From Parabacteroides sp. PFB2-10 (lineage in GTDB: Bacteria; Bacteroidota; Bacteroidia; Bacteroidales; Tannerellaceae): DNA of 64,000 nt. The DNA lies in NCBI RefSeq assembly GCF_029893085.1, contig NZ_JARXWI010000006.1, positions 166,256 to 230,255 on the forward strand, written 5' to 3'. The notes below the pieces were generated by a model that saw nothing but the letters and a program-made list of their open reading frames with translations, was not told where the DNA came from and made no database searches. This document shows, in pieces, positions 1 to 8,632 of this stretch. A program made the position numbers and the translations under genes. How positions within the stretch are numbered: the first letter of the stretch is position 1; each line of letters starts with the position of its first letter.

Positions 1-391
1 GCACTTGATAATTGGCGCATTGCTCATAATCAAACCCTTTCCCTTTTATAAGCGTAATCGCTTTGTCTATGCAGTAATAGGAAGAATCGCTCTTTCCCAG
101 GTCTTGATATACCTCTGCTATCCGCCTCCAATAGGCCGACTCCCAGTCTAACTGATCTTTCTCCTGCGCATAGGCTACCGCTTCCCGGAAGTAACGATAG
201 GTCTTTCCCATATCAATCGGGCTGCAAAGCGTGATTAAGTCGATGTAATTCTTCAGCATTTTTAGTTCATCCACCTGGCCTTCGGCAATCTCCTTTTCAT
301 AGAGTTGAATGCGTTCGGTTACGCTAAGAGTTGTTTGTGCCTGCAGTTGGTATGCCAGGCAGAAAGAAATGATCGCGATGATGTATTTCAT
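1..391 (-). CDS. Secreted/membrane TPR protein, probable sensor kinase N-terminus (partial)
   Basis: The 5' end of a gene that runs off the left edge of the window. The first codon is the ATG at 391. The visible 130 residues begin with a signal peptide or signal anchor (MKYIIAIISFCLAYQLQAQ). A mostly helical region follows, with TPR-like spacing of aromatic and small residues (AYWRRIAEVYQDLGKSDSSY). The gene starts 14 bp after the stop of the LuxR-type response regulator on the same strand. In Bacteroidetes this arrangement usually means a TPR-containing histidine kinase that pairs with that regulator, but the kinase domain would lie outside the window, so this is inference. A TPR protein without a kinase domain is the alternative. 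Confidence 0.7.
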   Translation of the reverse strand, partial: MKYIIAIISFCLAYQLQAQTTLSVTERIQLYEKEIAEGQVDELKMLKNYIDLITLCSPIDMGKTYRYFREAVAYAQEKDQLDWESAYWRRIAEVYQDLGKSDSSYYCIDKAITLIKGKGFDYEQCANYQV

Positions 392-405
392 ACTATAATA
401 GCTTG

Positions 406-1053
406 TTATTCGATGCGGATAATTCCATGTTTTAAGGCATATTGCACCATCTCCATCGTGTTGTTGATGCCAAGTTTGCGGAAGATGTTATTCTTATGGT
501 TGTCTACCGTGCGCGAACTGATACATAGCCGTTCGGCAATCTGTTTGCTCAATAGGCCGTCGCGGCAAAGCCCGATCACCTCCCTTTCCCGATCGGTAAA
601 TTCCGGGGTGACGTCGGCTGTCCGCTTTTTCGACACGTATATTTTGTAGATGATGGCGGAGATATCATGGCCGAAATACTCATATCCGTTCATAATCGTG
701 CGGATGGCCTCTGCAATTTCATCCACCCCTCCCTGCCGTTTGCTGATAAACCCTTCGATGCCTATTTCGATCATCTCCTGCACCACCTCTGCCGTGTTCT
801 CTGCCGAGATCGCCAGTATCTTTATAGCAGGGTATTCTTTTCGTAGCCGGCGGGCAATAGTTGTTCCAGTCATGTCGGGTAGCAGTATATCCAACAGGAT
901 GATATCCGGCGTCGTAGTTTCGAGCAGACAGAACAAGACCGTTCCGCTATCCGCTTCACCGACAATACCGATGTCGGTATGCCCATTCATAATAGCACTT
1001 TTCACGCCTAATCGAAACAGGGCGTGATCATCGACTAAGATCGTACGTATCAT
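406..1053 (-). CDS. NarL/FixJ-family response regulator (LuxR HTH)
   Basis: A two-component response regulator of about 215 residues. The N-terminal receiver domain begins MIRTILVDDHALFRLG with the acidic pair, has the phospho-acceptor Asp in DIILLDILLPDMTG near residue 55, and the conserved Lys in FISKRQGG. The C-terminal LuxR-type helix-turn-helix is at about 150-210 (TDREREVIGLCRDGLLSKQIAERL and TVDNHKNNIFRKLG). The ATG at 1053 is preferred; the reading frame opens two codons earlier only with TTG. The downstream gene on the same strand starts 14 bp after the stop and probably encodes the partner sensor. The target genes are unknown; the pilus locus 1.6 kb away is a candidate by proximity only. 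Confidence 0.93.
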   Translation of the reverse strand: MIRTILVDDHALFRLGVKSAIMNGHTDIGIVGEADSGTVLFCLLETTTPDIILLDILLPDMTGTTIARRLRKEYPAIKILAISAENTAEVVQEMIEIGIEGFISKRQGGVDEIAEAIRTIMNGYEYFGHDISAIIYKIYVSKKRTADVTPEFTDREREVIGLCRDGLLSKQIAERLCISSRTVDNHKNNIFRKLGINNTMEMVQYALKHGIIRIE

Positions 1054-1239
1054 ACACAAAAACTCAGGGTAGTTTGTTATTATAGCAGCCTAAAGTACTG
1101 TATATCCATTACAATTCAAAATTTGAGAATGATTATCTCTTATAATGAAGAGGGAATATCCGGAACAGGTGAGGATAGCTCCGAAGAATAGGGATTTTTA
1201 TGATAGTTTGAAGAAATCGCTAAGAGGAGAGACCCTCTT

Positions 1240-2208
1240 TCACAGCGTATCTATCACCTGCCGTTGTTTGTTGAAGAAGTACAGGCGTTCTTTTTCGCCG
1301 CTTTCGGAAATCAGAATCGAAGAGGCTTTTTGCGAGTTGATACGGTTTTTCATATCGCGGCACAATTCGGGATCCTGTGTAAACATTGAGCGAACCACAA
1401 ACGCGCTCAGGTAATACACCCAGTTGTCTTCCGAGTGCATATAGGCATGGGAGGTATGAATATTCATAGATGCCGTATAAAACTCAAAGCGGTTGCCCGT
1501 CTCCGGGTATTTGCCGTTCGCCACGCGCTTTTCCAAATCGTCCAACATGACAAACAAATCCTCTTTGATTAATTGCGTTTCTGCCCGGCTTATCAGGCTG
1601 ATGCTTTCATAGTATTTGATATCCCTGACCAAGTTCGGAATGATCTGCACATCCCATATATAAAAGGTTCTTTTGAACTGCATCAGGTTCGTCCGCTCCC
1701 GCTCTTGCAAAGCTTTCAGGGGCTCGGCCACCTGTACCGTCTCGAAGCGGCGGTATTCATCCAAATCGGTATAATAACGCCCCCATTTGAAAAGAAAGAA
1801 ACGCGCCAGGTTATCATAGGAAAGGAAGAATGCCCGGTTCAAAACCCCCAAAGCGGCGCCCAGTTCGGAATCTTCACCGGACAGAAACTTTTCCGAACAG
1901 AACAGATGTTCCTCCAATAAATCATACAGAATACCATCCTGGTCGGTGATATTCGGTAGCTCCAGTTTAACGGTCCGGTAATCCTTCTCCCGGATATTGT
2001 CGGTGATCTCATCCAATGAAAGGCCAAAGTGCCGGGCAATCATACCCACCTCATCGACAGAGAAGCGCACCTCCTCGCGCAGCCGGCGATAAATAGATGT
2101 TTTATCGGTATTGAGCAGGTCGGCCAAACGCTCTGCCAATTCGGACTTATTGGGAAACTTTTTGTTTAGCGTTTCTAAAAATAGCGTATTCAATCCCTTC
2201 ATTTTCAT
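1240..2208 (-). CDS. HTH transcriptional regulator divergent from the pilus locus
   Basis: A 322-residue protein. An N-terminal helix-turn-helix lies at about residues 15-65 (FPNKSELAERLADLLN, then DKTSIYRRLREEVRFSVDEV and GLSLDEI). The following 250 residues are helical and rich in aromatics and charge, with no signal peptide or membrane segment. I do not recognise a named family for the C-terminal part; proteins of this shape are common single-gene regulators in Bacteroidales. It is transcribed away from the DUF3575/fimbrillin genes and shares a 470-bp intergenic region with them, so it may control that locus. That is inference from position. ATG 2208 is used (MKMKGL); 2202 is an alternative. 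Confidence 0.8.
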   Translation of the reverse strand: MKMKGLNTLFLETLNKKFPNKSELAERLADLLNTDKTSIYRRLREEVRFSVDEVGMIARHFGLSLDEITDNIREKDYRTVKLELPNITDQDGILYDLLEEHLFCSEKFLSGEDSELGAALGVLNRAFFLSYDNLARFFLFKWGRYYTDLDEYRRFETVQVAEPLKALQERERTNLMQFKRTFYIWDVQIIPNLVRDIKYYESISLISRAETQLIKEDLFVMLDDLEKRVANGKYPETGNRFEFYTASMNIHTSHAYMHSEDNWVYYLSAFVVRSMFTQDPELCRDMKNRINSQKASSILISESGEKERLYFFNKQRQVIDTL

Positions 2209-2678
2209 AGTAAAGCTTTAAAACGATCTCTCCCTCTTCTGACAAATATACGTATTATCCTTTTGATATGCAAGCTTTTAGGAGCAAATAAATCAAAAAA
2301 TGTTCCGGAAAAAGCAATTAAGACAAAAACTGCCACAATTATAAAAATTAGATTATCGGTTTTTTGATTGTGCGTGAAGTAACCGTTTATACAAGGCATA
2401 TTTTGCTTTTCAAAGACTTCCGGTAATATGTTTATTGTCCTGTCTATTTATTGACTTCCGTTTGGTCTCTTTTTTTGATTCTGAGAAAAGGTGATTTTAG
2501 TATTTTTCATGCTTGACTACTCTCTTCCTTCCTTCTAACTTCGCAAAGAAAAAGAAAAAGTAGTTTTAGAATAACCGAAATAGAAATCGAGCAATACGCA
2601 ACCTCTGGGAGTATACTTCATTGTGTAAAGTATAATTAAATGTCATGCGTTTGAATAATTTTCTAAGGACTGGAACCT
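2209..2678. promoter_or_regulatory. Divergent intergenic region, HTH regulator / pilus operon
   Basis: 470 bp without a gene. On the minus strand a Bacteroidetes-type promoter faces the regulator: a -7 box TATATTTG (complement of 2242-2249) and a CTTG -33 box at 2270-2273, 20 nt apart, giving a leader of about 30 nt. On the plus strand CTTG at 2512-2515 and TAACTTCG at 2536-2543, also 20 nt apart, fit a weaker promoter for the pilus operon with a 5' leader near 130 nt. The centre is AT-rich. No operator palindrome stands out. Confidence 0.5.
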
Positions 2679-3239
2679 GTGAAAAAGAATTGGATCATAT
2701 TATGTATGTTGCCGTTGTTTTTCCTTCCCGGAAAGATAAACGCACAAAAGGTAGCCGAAAAGACTAATCTGTTGTACTGGGCGACTTCCACACCGAATTT
2801 CGGATTGGAGGTCATGTTGCATAACCGGTGGAGCCTTGATTTTTCGGTTGGTCACAATCCCTGGGATTTACCCGATAACCTCAGCCTGCGTCACTGGCTT
2901 GTCAGGATGGAGCCGCGTTTCTGGATGCGGGAAGCGTTTAAGGGTCATTTCTTCGGAGTGAATGGCGTTTATGCCGCCTATAATATAGGTAATATCCCTT
3001 TTATCGACGATTTAAAAGAACATACGTATAAAGGTAACCTCTATGGCGGAGGATTGACCTATGGGTATCATTTTGTACTGAACAAGCGCTGGGGATTGGA
3101 ATTATCGCTCAGCGGCGGTTATCTGCGTATGGAATACGATCAATACTTCTGCTCCGACTGCAGGGAGTTGATCGGCCATACTGCCCGTTCCTATATTGGC
3201 CCTACCCGGGCGGCTGTATCACTGGTTTTCATGTTGTGA
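2679..3239 (+). CDS. DUF3575 family outer-membrane protein
   Basis: A 186-residue protein with a signal peptide (MKKNWIILCMLPLFFLPGKINAQ). The body alternates hydrophobic and polar residues, typical of a small outer-membrane barrel, with the family signatures KTNLLYWATSTPNFGLE near the N-terminus and SGGYLRMEYDQYFCSDC near the C-terminus. It ends in a hydrophobic strand (AAVSLVFML). The start is a GTG: an in-frame TAA lies four codons upstream. DUF3575 proteins often precede fimbrillin genes in Bacteroidales; here the stop is 17 bp from the first pilin ATG, so the genes are almost certainly co-transcribed. A role in pilus assembly or anchoring is inferred from this linkage. Confidence 0.88.
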   Translation: MKKNWIILCMLPLFFLPGKINAQKVAEKTNLLYWATSTPNFGLEVMLHNRWSLDFSVGHNPWDLPDNLSLRHWLVRMEPRFWMREAFKGHFFGVNGVYAAYNIGNIPFIDDLKEHTYKGNLYGGGLTYGYHFVLNKRWGLELSLSGGYLRMEYDQYFCSDCRELIGHTARSYIGPTRAAVSLVFML

Positions 3240-3256
3240 CCGAAGGGAGGCGAAAA

Positions 3257-5704
3257 ATGAAACGACGAATAAACATATTCATATACCTGATAGCGGGACT
3301 CTTATTGACCTCCTGTTATAACGAGACGTGGATCCCCACCGACAAGACGCCGTCTTTAGGCGATGATATGGCCGGATTGGAGATTCGCCTCGCCAGTGTA
3401 CGCACGCGTGCCGACGAACTCTTCCGGATATTGGATGGCGAGACCTCGATTCGTTCGGTTGCCTGCTTCGTGCGCACCCGCGACCAGGGCAAGGTGGGCG
3501 ATCAGCACTACAAAAAGGGCGGATTCTACACCTTCCTGATTACCGACGACAACAACGAGATCACCTTCAACGAAGAGGACGGTACCTATTCGATCTCCCT
3601 GCAGATCAAAAGCCAGAGCTTCGCCGGCAAGAGCGAGGTGGCATTATTGGCCAACTACCGGGAGAACGGACTCACCGACGCAGTGAGCCGGGTAACTCAA
3701 TGGGACGACCTGTTTGATCTCACCTCCGTTCCCCTCACCGATAAAGGCATTCACCCGCCCCTGTTGATGCTGGGGCATAAGGAGGTGGCGCTTACCCAAT
3801 CGACCTATGTGAAGGAAGAGATCCGACTTATCCGTCTGGTGGCACGCATCGACATTGTCAACAAAGCGGCCAACGCACCGGAGAAACCTTTTCTCCTGAA
3901 ATCGGCTACCCTGATCAATCCCAAAACCTATACTTATATAGTAGAAGGAAACGAAGAGGCTTTTAATATTCCTGTCCGGCCAGCGGAAAACGACACGCTC
4001 GTCTGCAACGACGACCTCCGTATCGACGGGCTCTATGCCTACGAGGCGGCCAACGACGGCTCGGTACCCCATACCGCTTTGCAGATCGACGGCCTGTTCG
4101 ACGGAGAACCCTATACGAAACGCATCGAACTGATGCGCGACGGACAGATGATCCCGCTGACACGCAATACCCGTTACCAGCTTCTGCTTCAGCTAACCGA
4201 AGAGGGAACCGATATCGACTGGTCGGTTGCCGTCAGTGAATGGTCGGAAGGCATCACCATCCCCGTTACACCTACCTTCAAACGTCCCGAATACGACGAT
4301 GTAGCCTTTAAGAACGAAGAGGGAGAGACCGAAACGCAAAGCTTCTGGGATGAAGAAACACAAACAGCCCACCTCGACAACCTCGAAGAGGGCTATACGA
4401 TCACCTTTGTGGTGCATAATATACAGGAGACGGAACCCGAAGTGATTCTGCTCAATGGAAACTGGGAAGACCTGGGACTGGCCACCCCCGAAGCGCGTGC
4501 CCGTTTCATCAGTAAGATAGGCATGGTGATCGAAGAAGGCGAAATCATGGAATTATATGAGATCACCTTCCCGCAAAAACCAATCGACGAGTTCGAGATA
4601 GAGATACGCATCGAGAACGCCGCCAAGCCGGAACTCTACAACACACTCCGCCTGCTTTTCGCTCCCGATTACAGTTGTGAGCTCGAAGAGTTGCATTTTG
4701 TCAACGCCGCCGGCGACGATGTCAGCCTCAACACCTGGAATCCGACCGCGCATACCTGCCTGATCGACCATGTGGGTCCCGGTTATGCCATCTGGTTCAG
4801 GGTACGCTCGATCCAGGGCACCGACTACTACCTCAATATCTCCCTCGAAGATATGGCAGGTCTGGGTATCGCCTCGATCGATGAGATGGTCTATAAGTAT
4901 AAGACAGAGAAAGAGGGCATATACACCCTCGAATACTACGCGGTGGTCTTCCGACAGCCGCCCGTCGGCGATATCAAAGCGGAGCTTCGCATGTATAATT
5001 CGGTCAACCCCGATTTCTATACCTATCTCCGCTTAGATGCCAACCATATCGTCTACCCCGGTACCAATACGCGTGCCGTGCGTATCGGCAACCTCTACTG
5101 GGCGCCGGTCAACGTAGGGCAGACCCTGCTCGAGGCCTCAACGCCATCGACCGCCTCCACCGGCCATTACTTCCAGTGGGGTCGCACGAAGGCGTTCACG
5201 CAAAACCCCGAACCGGCGCGTGTCCGGGGACCTGTCAGCCTGTTGGCCGCCCTGTCGGGCACCAACCGCGACCAGTTTGTCTATGGCGTATCGACGGCAT
5301 ACGACTGGCTCAATACAAACAGCAATGAGCAATACGCCCGCAATCTCCTGTGGAGTACGCCGGCTAATACCCCCTGCCCCGAAGGTTGGCGCTTGCCGAC
5401 GGTGGCTGAACTGATCGCATTCCGCGACAGCCGCAACGGCACAGTCACCGGCGAGCATGTCAAATCGCGCCGCTATGTGGCGGGCGACGACGGGCAGTGG
5501 CTCTATTTCCCCTATATGGGCAGTATCCGGCATAACGACGGCCGCGCCAACGCGGCGGCTATCTACCGCGATATCGGCCTCTGGGCCGCCGAAGGCACCG
5601 GGCAGCAAAAAGGGTATGCCCTGCGCGTCAACAGTGACCTCAGCATCACCGTCACCGCCGAATATCCGGCAACGGGGTATGGGGTGCGATGCGTGAGGAA
5701 ATGA
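3257..5704 (+). CDS. Fimbrillin-family lipoprotein with C-terminal FISUMP domain, paralog 1
   Basis: An 815-residue probable pilus tip subunit. It has a lipoprotein signal with lipobox LLTSC (Cys20) and a candidate arginine-protease maturation site RTR/AD at 49-53. A Mfa/FimA-like fimbrillin region spans about 40-340 and ends in DIDWSVAVSEWSEG. Two spacer modules of about 130 residues follow (345-474 and 475-604). The C-terminal FISUMP domain (about 605-815) shows RAVRIGNLYWAPVNVG, YFQWGRTKAF, CPEGWRLPTVAEL and the terminal YGVRCVRK. The ATG at 3257 follows a purine-rich GGGAGG; a GTG seven codons upstream is rejected because the signal peptide fits the ATG. FISUMP resembles lectin-like folds, so ligand binding is plausible but unproven. 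Confidence 0.88.
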   Translation: MKRRINIFIYLIAGLLLTSCYNETWIPTDKTPSLGDDMAGLEIRLASVRTRADELFRILDGETSIRSVACFVRTRDQGKVGDQHYKKGGFYTFLITDDNNEITFNEEDGTYSISLQIKSQSFAGKSEVALLANYRENGLTDAVSRVTQWDDLFDLTSVPLTDKGIHPPLLMLGHKEVALTQSTYVKEEIRLIRLVARIDIVNKAANAPEKPFLLKSATLINPKTYTYIVEGNEEAFNIPVRPAENDTLVCNDDLRIDGLYAYEAANDGSVPHTALQIDGLFDGEPYTKRIELMRDGQMIPLTRNTRYQLLLQLTEEGTDIDWSVAVSEWSEGITIPVTPTFKRPEYDDVAFKNEEGETETQSFWDEETQTAHLDNLEEGYTITFVVHNIQETEPEVILLNGNWEDLGLATPEARARFISKIGMVIEEGEIMELYEITFPQKPIDEFEIEIRIENAAKPELYNTLRLLFAPDYSCELEELHFVNAAGDDVSLNTWNPTAHTCLIDHVGPGYAIWFRVRSIQGTDYYLNISLEDMAGLGIASIDEMVYKYKTEKEGIYTLEYYAVVFRQPPVGDIKAELRMYNSVNPDFYTYLRLDANHIVYPGTNTRAVRIGNLYWAPVNVGQTLLEASTPSTASTGHYFQWGRTKAFTQNPEPARVRGPVSLLAALSGTNRDQFVYGVSTAYDWLNTNSNEQYARNLLWSTPANTPCPEGWRLPTVAELIAFRDSRNGTVTGEHVKSRRYVAGDDGQWLYFPYMGSIRHNDGRANAAAIYRDIGLWAAEGTGQQKGYALRVNSDLSITVTAEYPATGYGVRCVRK

Positions 5705-5735
5705 TGAATGAAGAATGAAGAATGATGAATCGAAG

Positions 5736-6034
5736 ATCGCTTAGCCGAAGGCGTAAAGCAATTTCCCTAATCCAGTTCCCCTCCTTAGCTCCCACCACCC
5801 CGCCCTGCGGGCACCCCTCCTCGGGCAGGAGGGGAATTGGGGGGACCGTTGCTTGCAACGGTGGGGTGGTGGGAGAGAATAGTTGCTCTGAAAACCCTGA
5901 AAGGGGTTGAATGTGGATAACCCCGGGTGCAACCCGGGGTGGAGAAACACTCTCTCAGGCGAGCCCCGTAGGGGTTCAATATAGTATGATATAGATTAAG
6001 TATATAGACAATCATTTAATTAAAAACAAAAAGA
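5736..6034 (+). repeat. Duplicated fimbrial leader, copy A (hairpin-rich)
   Basis: This nearly fills the 336-bp gap between the first two FISUMP genes. It closely matches 12378-12677 over about 300 bp, right up to the next start codon. In order it carries the TTAGCCGAAGGCGTAAAGCAA module, a large CCCACCACCCC...GGGGTGGTGGG dyad enclosing an ACCGTTGCTTGCAACGGT hairpin, a strong CCCCGGGT-GCA-ACCCGGGG hairpin at 5921-5939 and a short GCCCCGTAGGGG hairpin. It ends in an A-rich ribosome-loading segment (AAAAACAAAAAGAAAAG). No clear TAnnTTTG promoter is seen, so it is more likely an intercistronic RNA element than a promoter. Confidence 0.85.
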
Positions 6035-6040
6035 AAAGAG

Positions 6041-8497
6041 ATGAAAAATTATTTAGTATTATTTATGGTACTGATGGGAGTGATCTTGTCCTCCTGCCAG
6101 GAAGATCCGTATGAACGGGGAGGGGTAAACCCATACAACCCGGCCGACGGGGAGGTGGCTGCCCTGACATTGCGTGTCGGATCGCTCCGTACGCGCGCCG
6201 ATCAGGTAGAGGTGTTGCCGGGCGAGGCCGAGATGAAGTCGGTGGCCTGCTTCGTACGCACCAAAGACTTTGGCAAACCGGGCGATGCGGGCTATAAGCA
6301 AGGCGCCTTCCTGGCCTATTTTCTTACCGAAGCCGCTGATATCAAAGAGGTGAGCACAGGCAACTTTGAAGTCAATCTCAAGGTGCAAAGCCCCAGTGTG
6401 GCGGGCAAGACCGATGTGGCGGTGTTTACCAACTACAAAGAGAACGGCTTGGAAACGGCTCTACAAGGCGTTGAGCAATGGGACGACCTCTTTAACCTGG
6501 TGACGACAACCGCCACCGCGACCGGCCTTCGCACGCCGCTTATGATGTTTGGCTATAAAGAGGTGACCCTCTCGTACACCATTCCCGCGACCGAGACCAT
6601 CACCCTGCAACGCGTGGTGGCGCGCTTCGATATCGAAAACAAAGCCGCCGACGCCCCGAAGAAACCCTTCCTGTTGAAGTCGGTCGAGGTGATCAACCCC
6701 AAGAGCTACGCCTACCTGATCCCGGGCAACGAAGAGGCCTTCGATATTCCGGTACTCACGACCGGCTTTAATAAGGTGGATTGCAGCGATAACAAAACAA
6801 TCAAAGGCATCTATACCTACGAAGCCGCCAACGACGGATCGGTGGCGCATACCGCGCTATTGGTGCGGGGCACGCTCGACGGCCAGCCCTATAGTAAACG
6901 GATCGACCTGATGCAAGACGGTGAGATTATCCCGCTGGTACGCAACACCCGTTACCTGATCACCCTCACCCCGACACCCGACGGCAGTGGCATCGATTGG
7001 TCGTTTACGATCGACGACTGGTCGGAAGGCACCCTGATTCCGGTGAACCCCACCTATCAGAAACCGGTGACCAGTAATATGACCTTCGAAGATGCTTCAG
7101 GTAAGGCGATACCCGCCAATAGCTGGAATGACGCCACGAAAGCCTGCCTCTTGGGTGCGATCAGTGCCGGCGATAAGATCAAGTTCACGGTCGAGAACCT
7201 GCAAGACACCCGCGCGGTTCTCTCCTTTGTCAATGGCGATTGGGAAGACCTGGGCATCACTACCGAAGAGGGCAAGGAAGCTTTTATTCAAAAGACCGAC
7301 TCCACCGTTGCCACTCGCGCGATGATCCGGGAGCAATACGAAATCACCTTCCCGGCCATGCCTACCACCCACTTTGATATGGAGGTACGTATCGAAAACA
7401 GAACCAAACCGGGTTATTACGAAAGCTTCCACCTGATCTTCCTGCCCGAGTTCGACTGTATGGTGGAAGAACCGAAGATGATCAATGCCTCGGGCACCCA
7501 TATTGTGGCAGGCTGGAGTCAATCAACCAAATCGTTCCTGTTGGAACACCAGCAGGCGAATACCAAGATCACCTTTAAGGTCAAAACCTTCCATAGCTCG
7601 CAGGCCACCTTAACCGCCGTGACCGGTAGCCTGGCCGACCTGGGCATTACCGAAAAGGATATCAAAAAGACCGACAGCGTTCCGGAAGGCAATTATGTGG
7701 TTGAAACCTATGAGGTGCTCTTCCCAACCATGATTGTTAAAAACGGGAAAGCCAAGGTAACCATTGCCAATACCATTAAACCCGAAAAGGGAGATGAGTT
7801 CTACCTGGATGGCATGGGTATATATCCCGGCGTGAATATACGTGCCGTGCGCATCGGTAATCTCCTTTGGGCACCGGTTAATGTAGGTGCCAGCAGTGTG
7901 GATAATACCAACCCGACTACCGCTTCGACCGGTTACTATTACCAATGGGGACGGAATACCAAGTTTACACAGAATCCGGCGCCGAGTAAAGCACAAGGGG
8001 GACAGCATGGAAATATAGCCTTAAGTACCGCGGATGGGAATTCGATTTTTTACTATGAAGGGGGCTCTGATCAGCCATATTACGACTGGTTACGGAATAA
8101 TGCCTCCGAGCAGGCTACCCGCAATGCCCGTTGGAGTACCCCGGCCAATACCCCTTGTCCCACCGGCTGGCGCCTGCCGACCAAAGCGGAAGCCGATCAG
8201 TTTAAAACGGCAAGGAACGGCTTTGCCGTTCGGGAAGAGAAACAAAAACGCTGGAAGATCACTGGGGATGATGGGCAAGCCTTATACTTTCCACAGACAG
8301 GGGATATTGGTTTTAGTGGCGGATCTGTCTCGGCAGCCGCTTCTAATGCGAATTGTTATCTATGGATCTCGGATAATTATGTGCATGCCTCCCACGGTTA
8401 CGCCTATATGATTCAGATCAACGGTAGCAATGCTGTATCGAGCACCAGTAACTGGAGGGCTTACGGTTATCCTATTCGGTGTGTCAAATCAATCTAA
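6041..8497 (+). CDS. Fimbrillin-family lipoprotein with C-terminal FISUMP domain, paralog 2
   Basis: An 818-residue paralog of the preceding gene with the same architecture. Lipobox VILSSC (Cys19) is followed by the candidate cleavage motif RTR/AD at 50-54. The fimbrillin region ends in GIDWSFTIDDWSEG near 335. Two spacer modules lie at about 344-473 and 474-594, and the FISUMP domain at 595-818 has RAVRIGNLLWAPVNVG, YYQWGRNTKF, CPTGWRLPTKAEA and GYPIRCVKSI. Stretches such as EAANDGSV.HTAL, NGDWEDLGI and MKSVACFVRT are nearly identical to paralog 1, indicating a tandem duplication. The variable loops inside the FISUMP domain differ most, which would fit different ligands. It probably forms the tip of the same type V pilus. 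Confidence 0.88.
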   Translation: MKNYLVLFMVLMGVILSSCQEDPYERGGVNPYNPADGEVAALTLRVGSLRTRADQVEVLPGEAEMKSVACFVRTKDFGKPGDAGYKQGAFLAYFLTEAADIKEVSTGNFEVNLKVQSPSVAGKTDVAVFTNYKENGLETALQGVEQWDDLFNLVTTTATATGLRTPLMMFGYKEVTLSYTIPATETITLQRVVARFDIENKAADAPKKPFLLKSVEVINPKSYAYLIPGNEEAFDIPVLTTGFNKVDCSDNKTIKGIYTYEAANDGSVAHTALLVRGTLDGQPYSKRIDLMQDGEIIPLVRNTRYLITLTPTPDGSGIDWSFTIDDWSEGTLIPVNPTYQKPVTSNMTFEDASGKAIPANSWNDATKACLLGAISAGDKIKFTVENLQDTRAVLSFVNGDWEDLGITTEEGKEAFIQKTDSTVATRAMIREQYEITFPAMPTTHFDMEVRIENRTKPGYYESFHLIFLPEFDCMVEEPKMINASGTHIVAGWSQSTKSFLLEHQQANTKITFKVKTFHSSQATLTAVTGSLADLGITEKDIKKTDSVPEGNYVVETYEVLFPTMIVKNGKAKVTIANTIKPEKGDEFYLDGMGIYPGVNIRAVRIGNLLWAPVNVGASSVDNTNPTTASTGYYYQWGRNTKFTQNPAPSKAQGGQHGNIALSTADGNSIFYYEGGSDQPYYDWLRNNASEQATRNARWSTPANTPCPTGWRLPTKAEADQFKTARNGFAVREEKQKRWKITGDDGQALYFPQTGDIGFSGGSVSAAASNANCYLWISDNYVHASHGYAYMIQINGSNAVSSTSNWRAYGYPIRCVKSI

Positions 8498-8537
8498 ATT
8501 AATTGTTAATTATTAATGGTTAATTATTAATTGAAAT

Positions 8538-8586
8538 AACTATCTAAAGATCCCCTTCTTAGCAAAGAAGGGGAGCCAAGATAGTT
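8538..8586. repeat. CCCCTTCTT-type hairpin repeat (single, degenerate)
   Basis: Intercistronic dyad between FISUMP paralogs 2 and 3. The outer arms AACTATCT/AGATAGTT enclose the perfect hairpin CCCCTTCTT-AGCA-AAGAAGGGG. The inner hairpin is the same as in the four copies at 10.8-11.0 kb and 48.5-48.8 kb, but the second hairpin of those copies is missing here. It could act as an RNA stabiliser or weak terminator; there is no long T run after it. Confidence 0.75.
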
Positions 8587-8632
8587 AAGTAGTATAATAC
8601 AATAAAGAAACAGTAAACAACAATAAAGCAAA

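Noticed and set aside
3236..3256. Upstream GTG start for the first FISUMP gene
   Set aside because: It overlaps the DUF3575 stop and would put seven extra charged residues before a normal lipoprotein signal peptide; ATG 3257 has GGGAGG before it.
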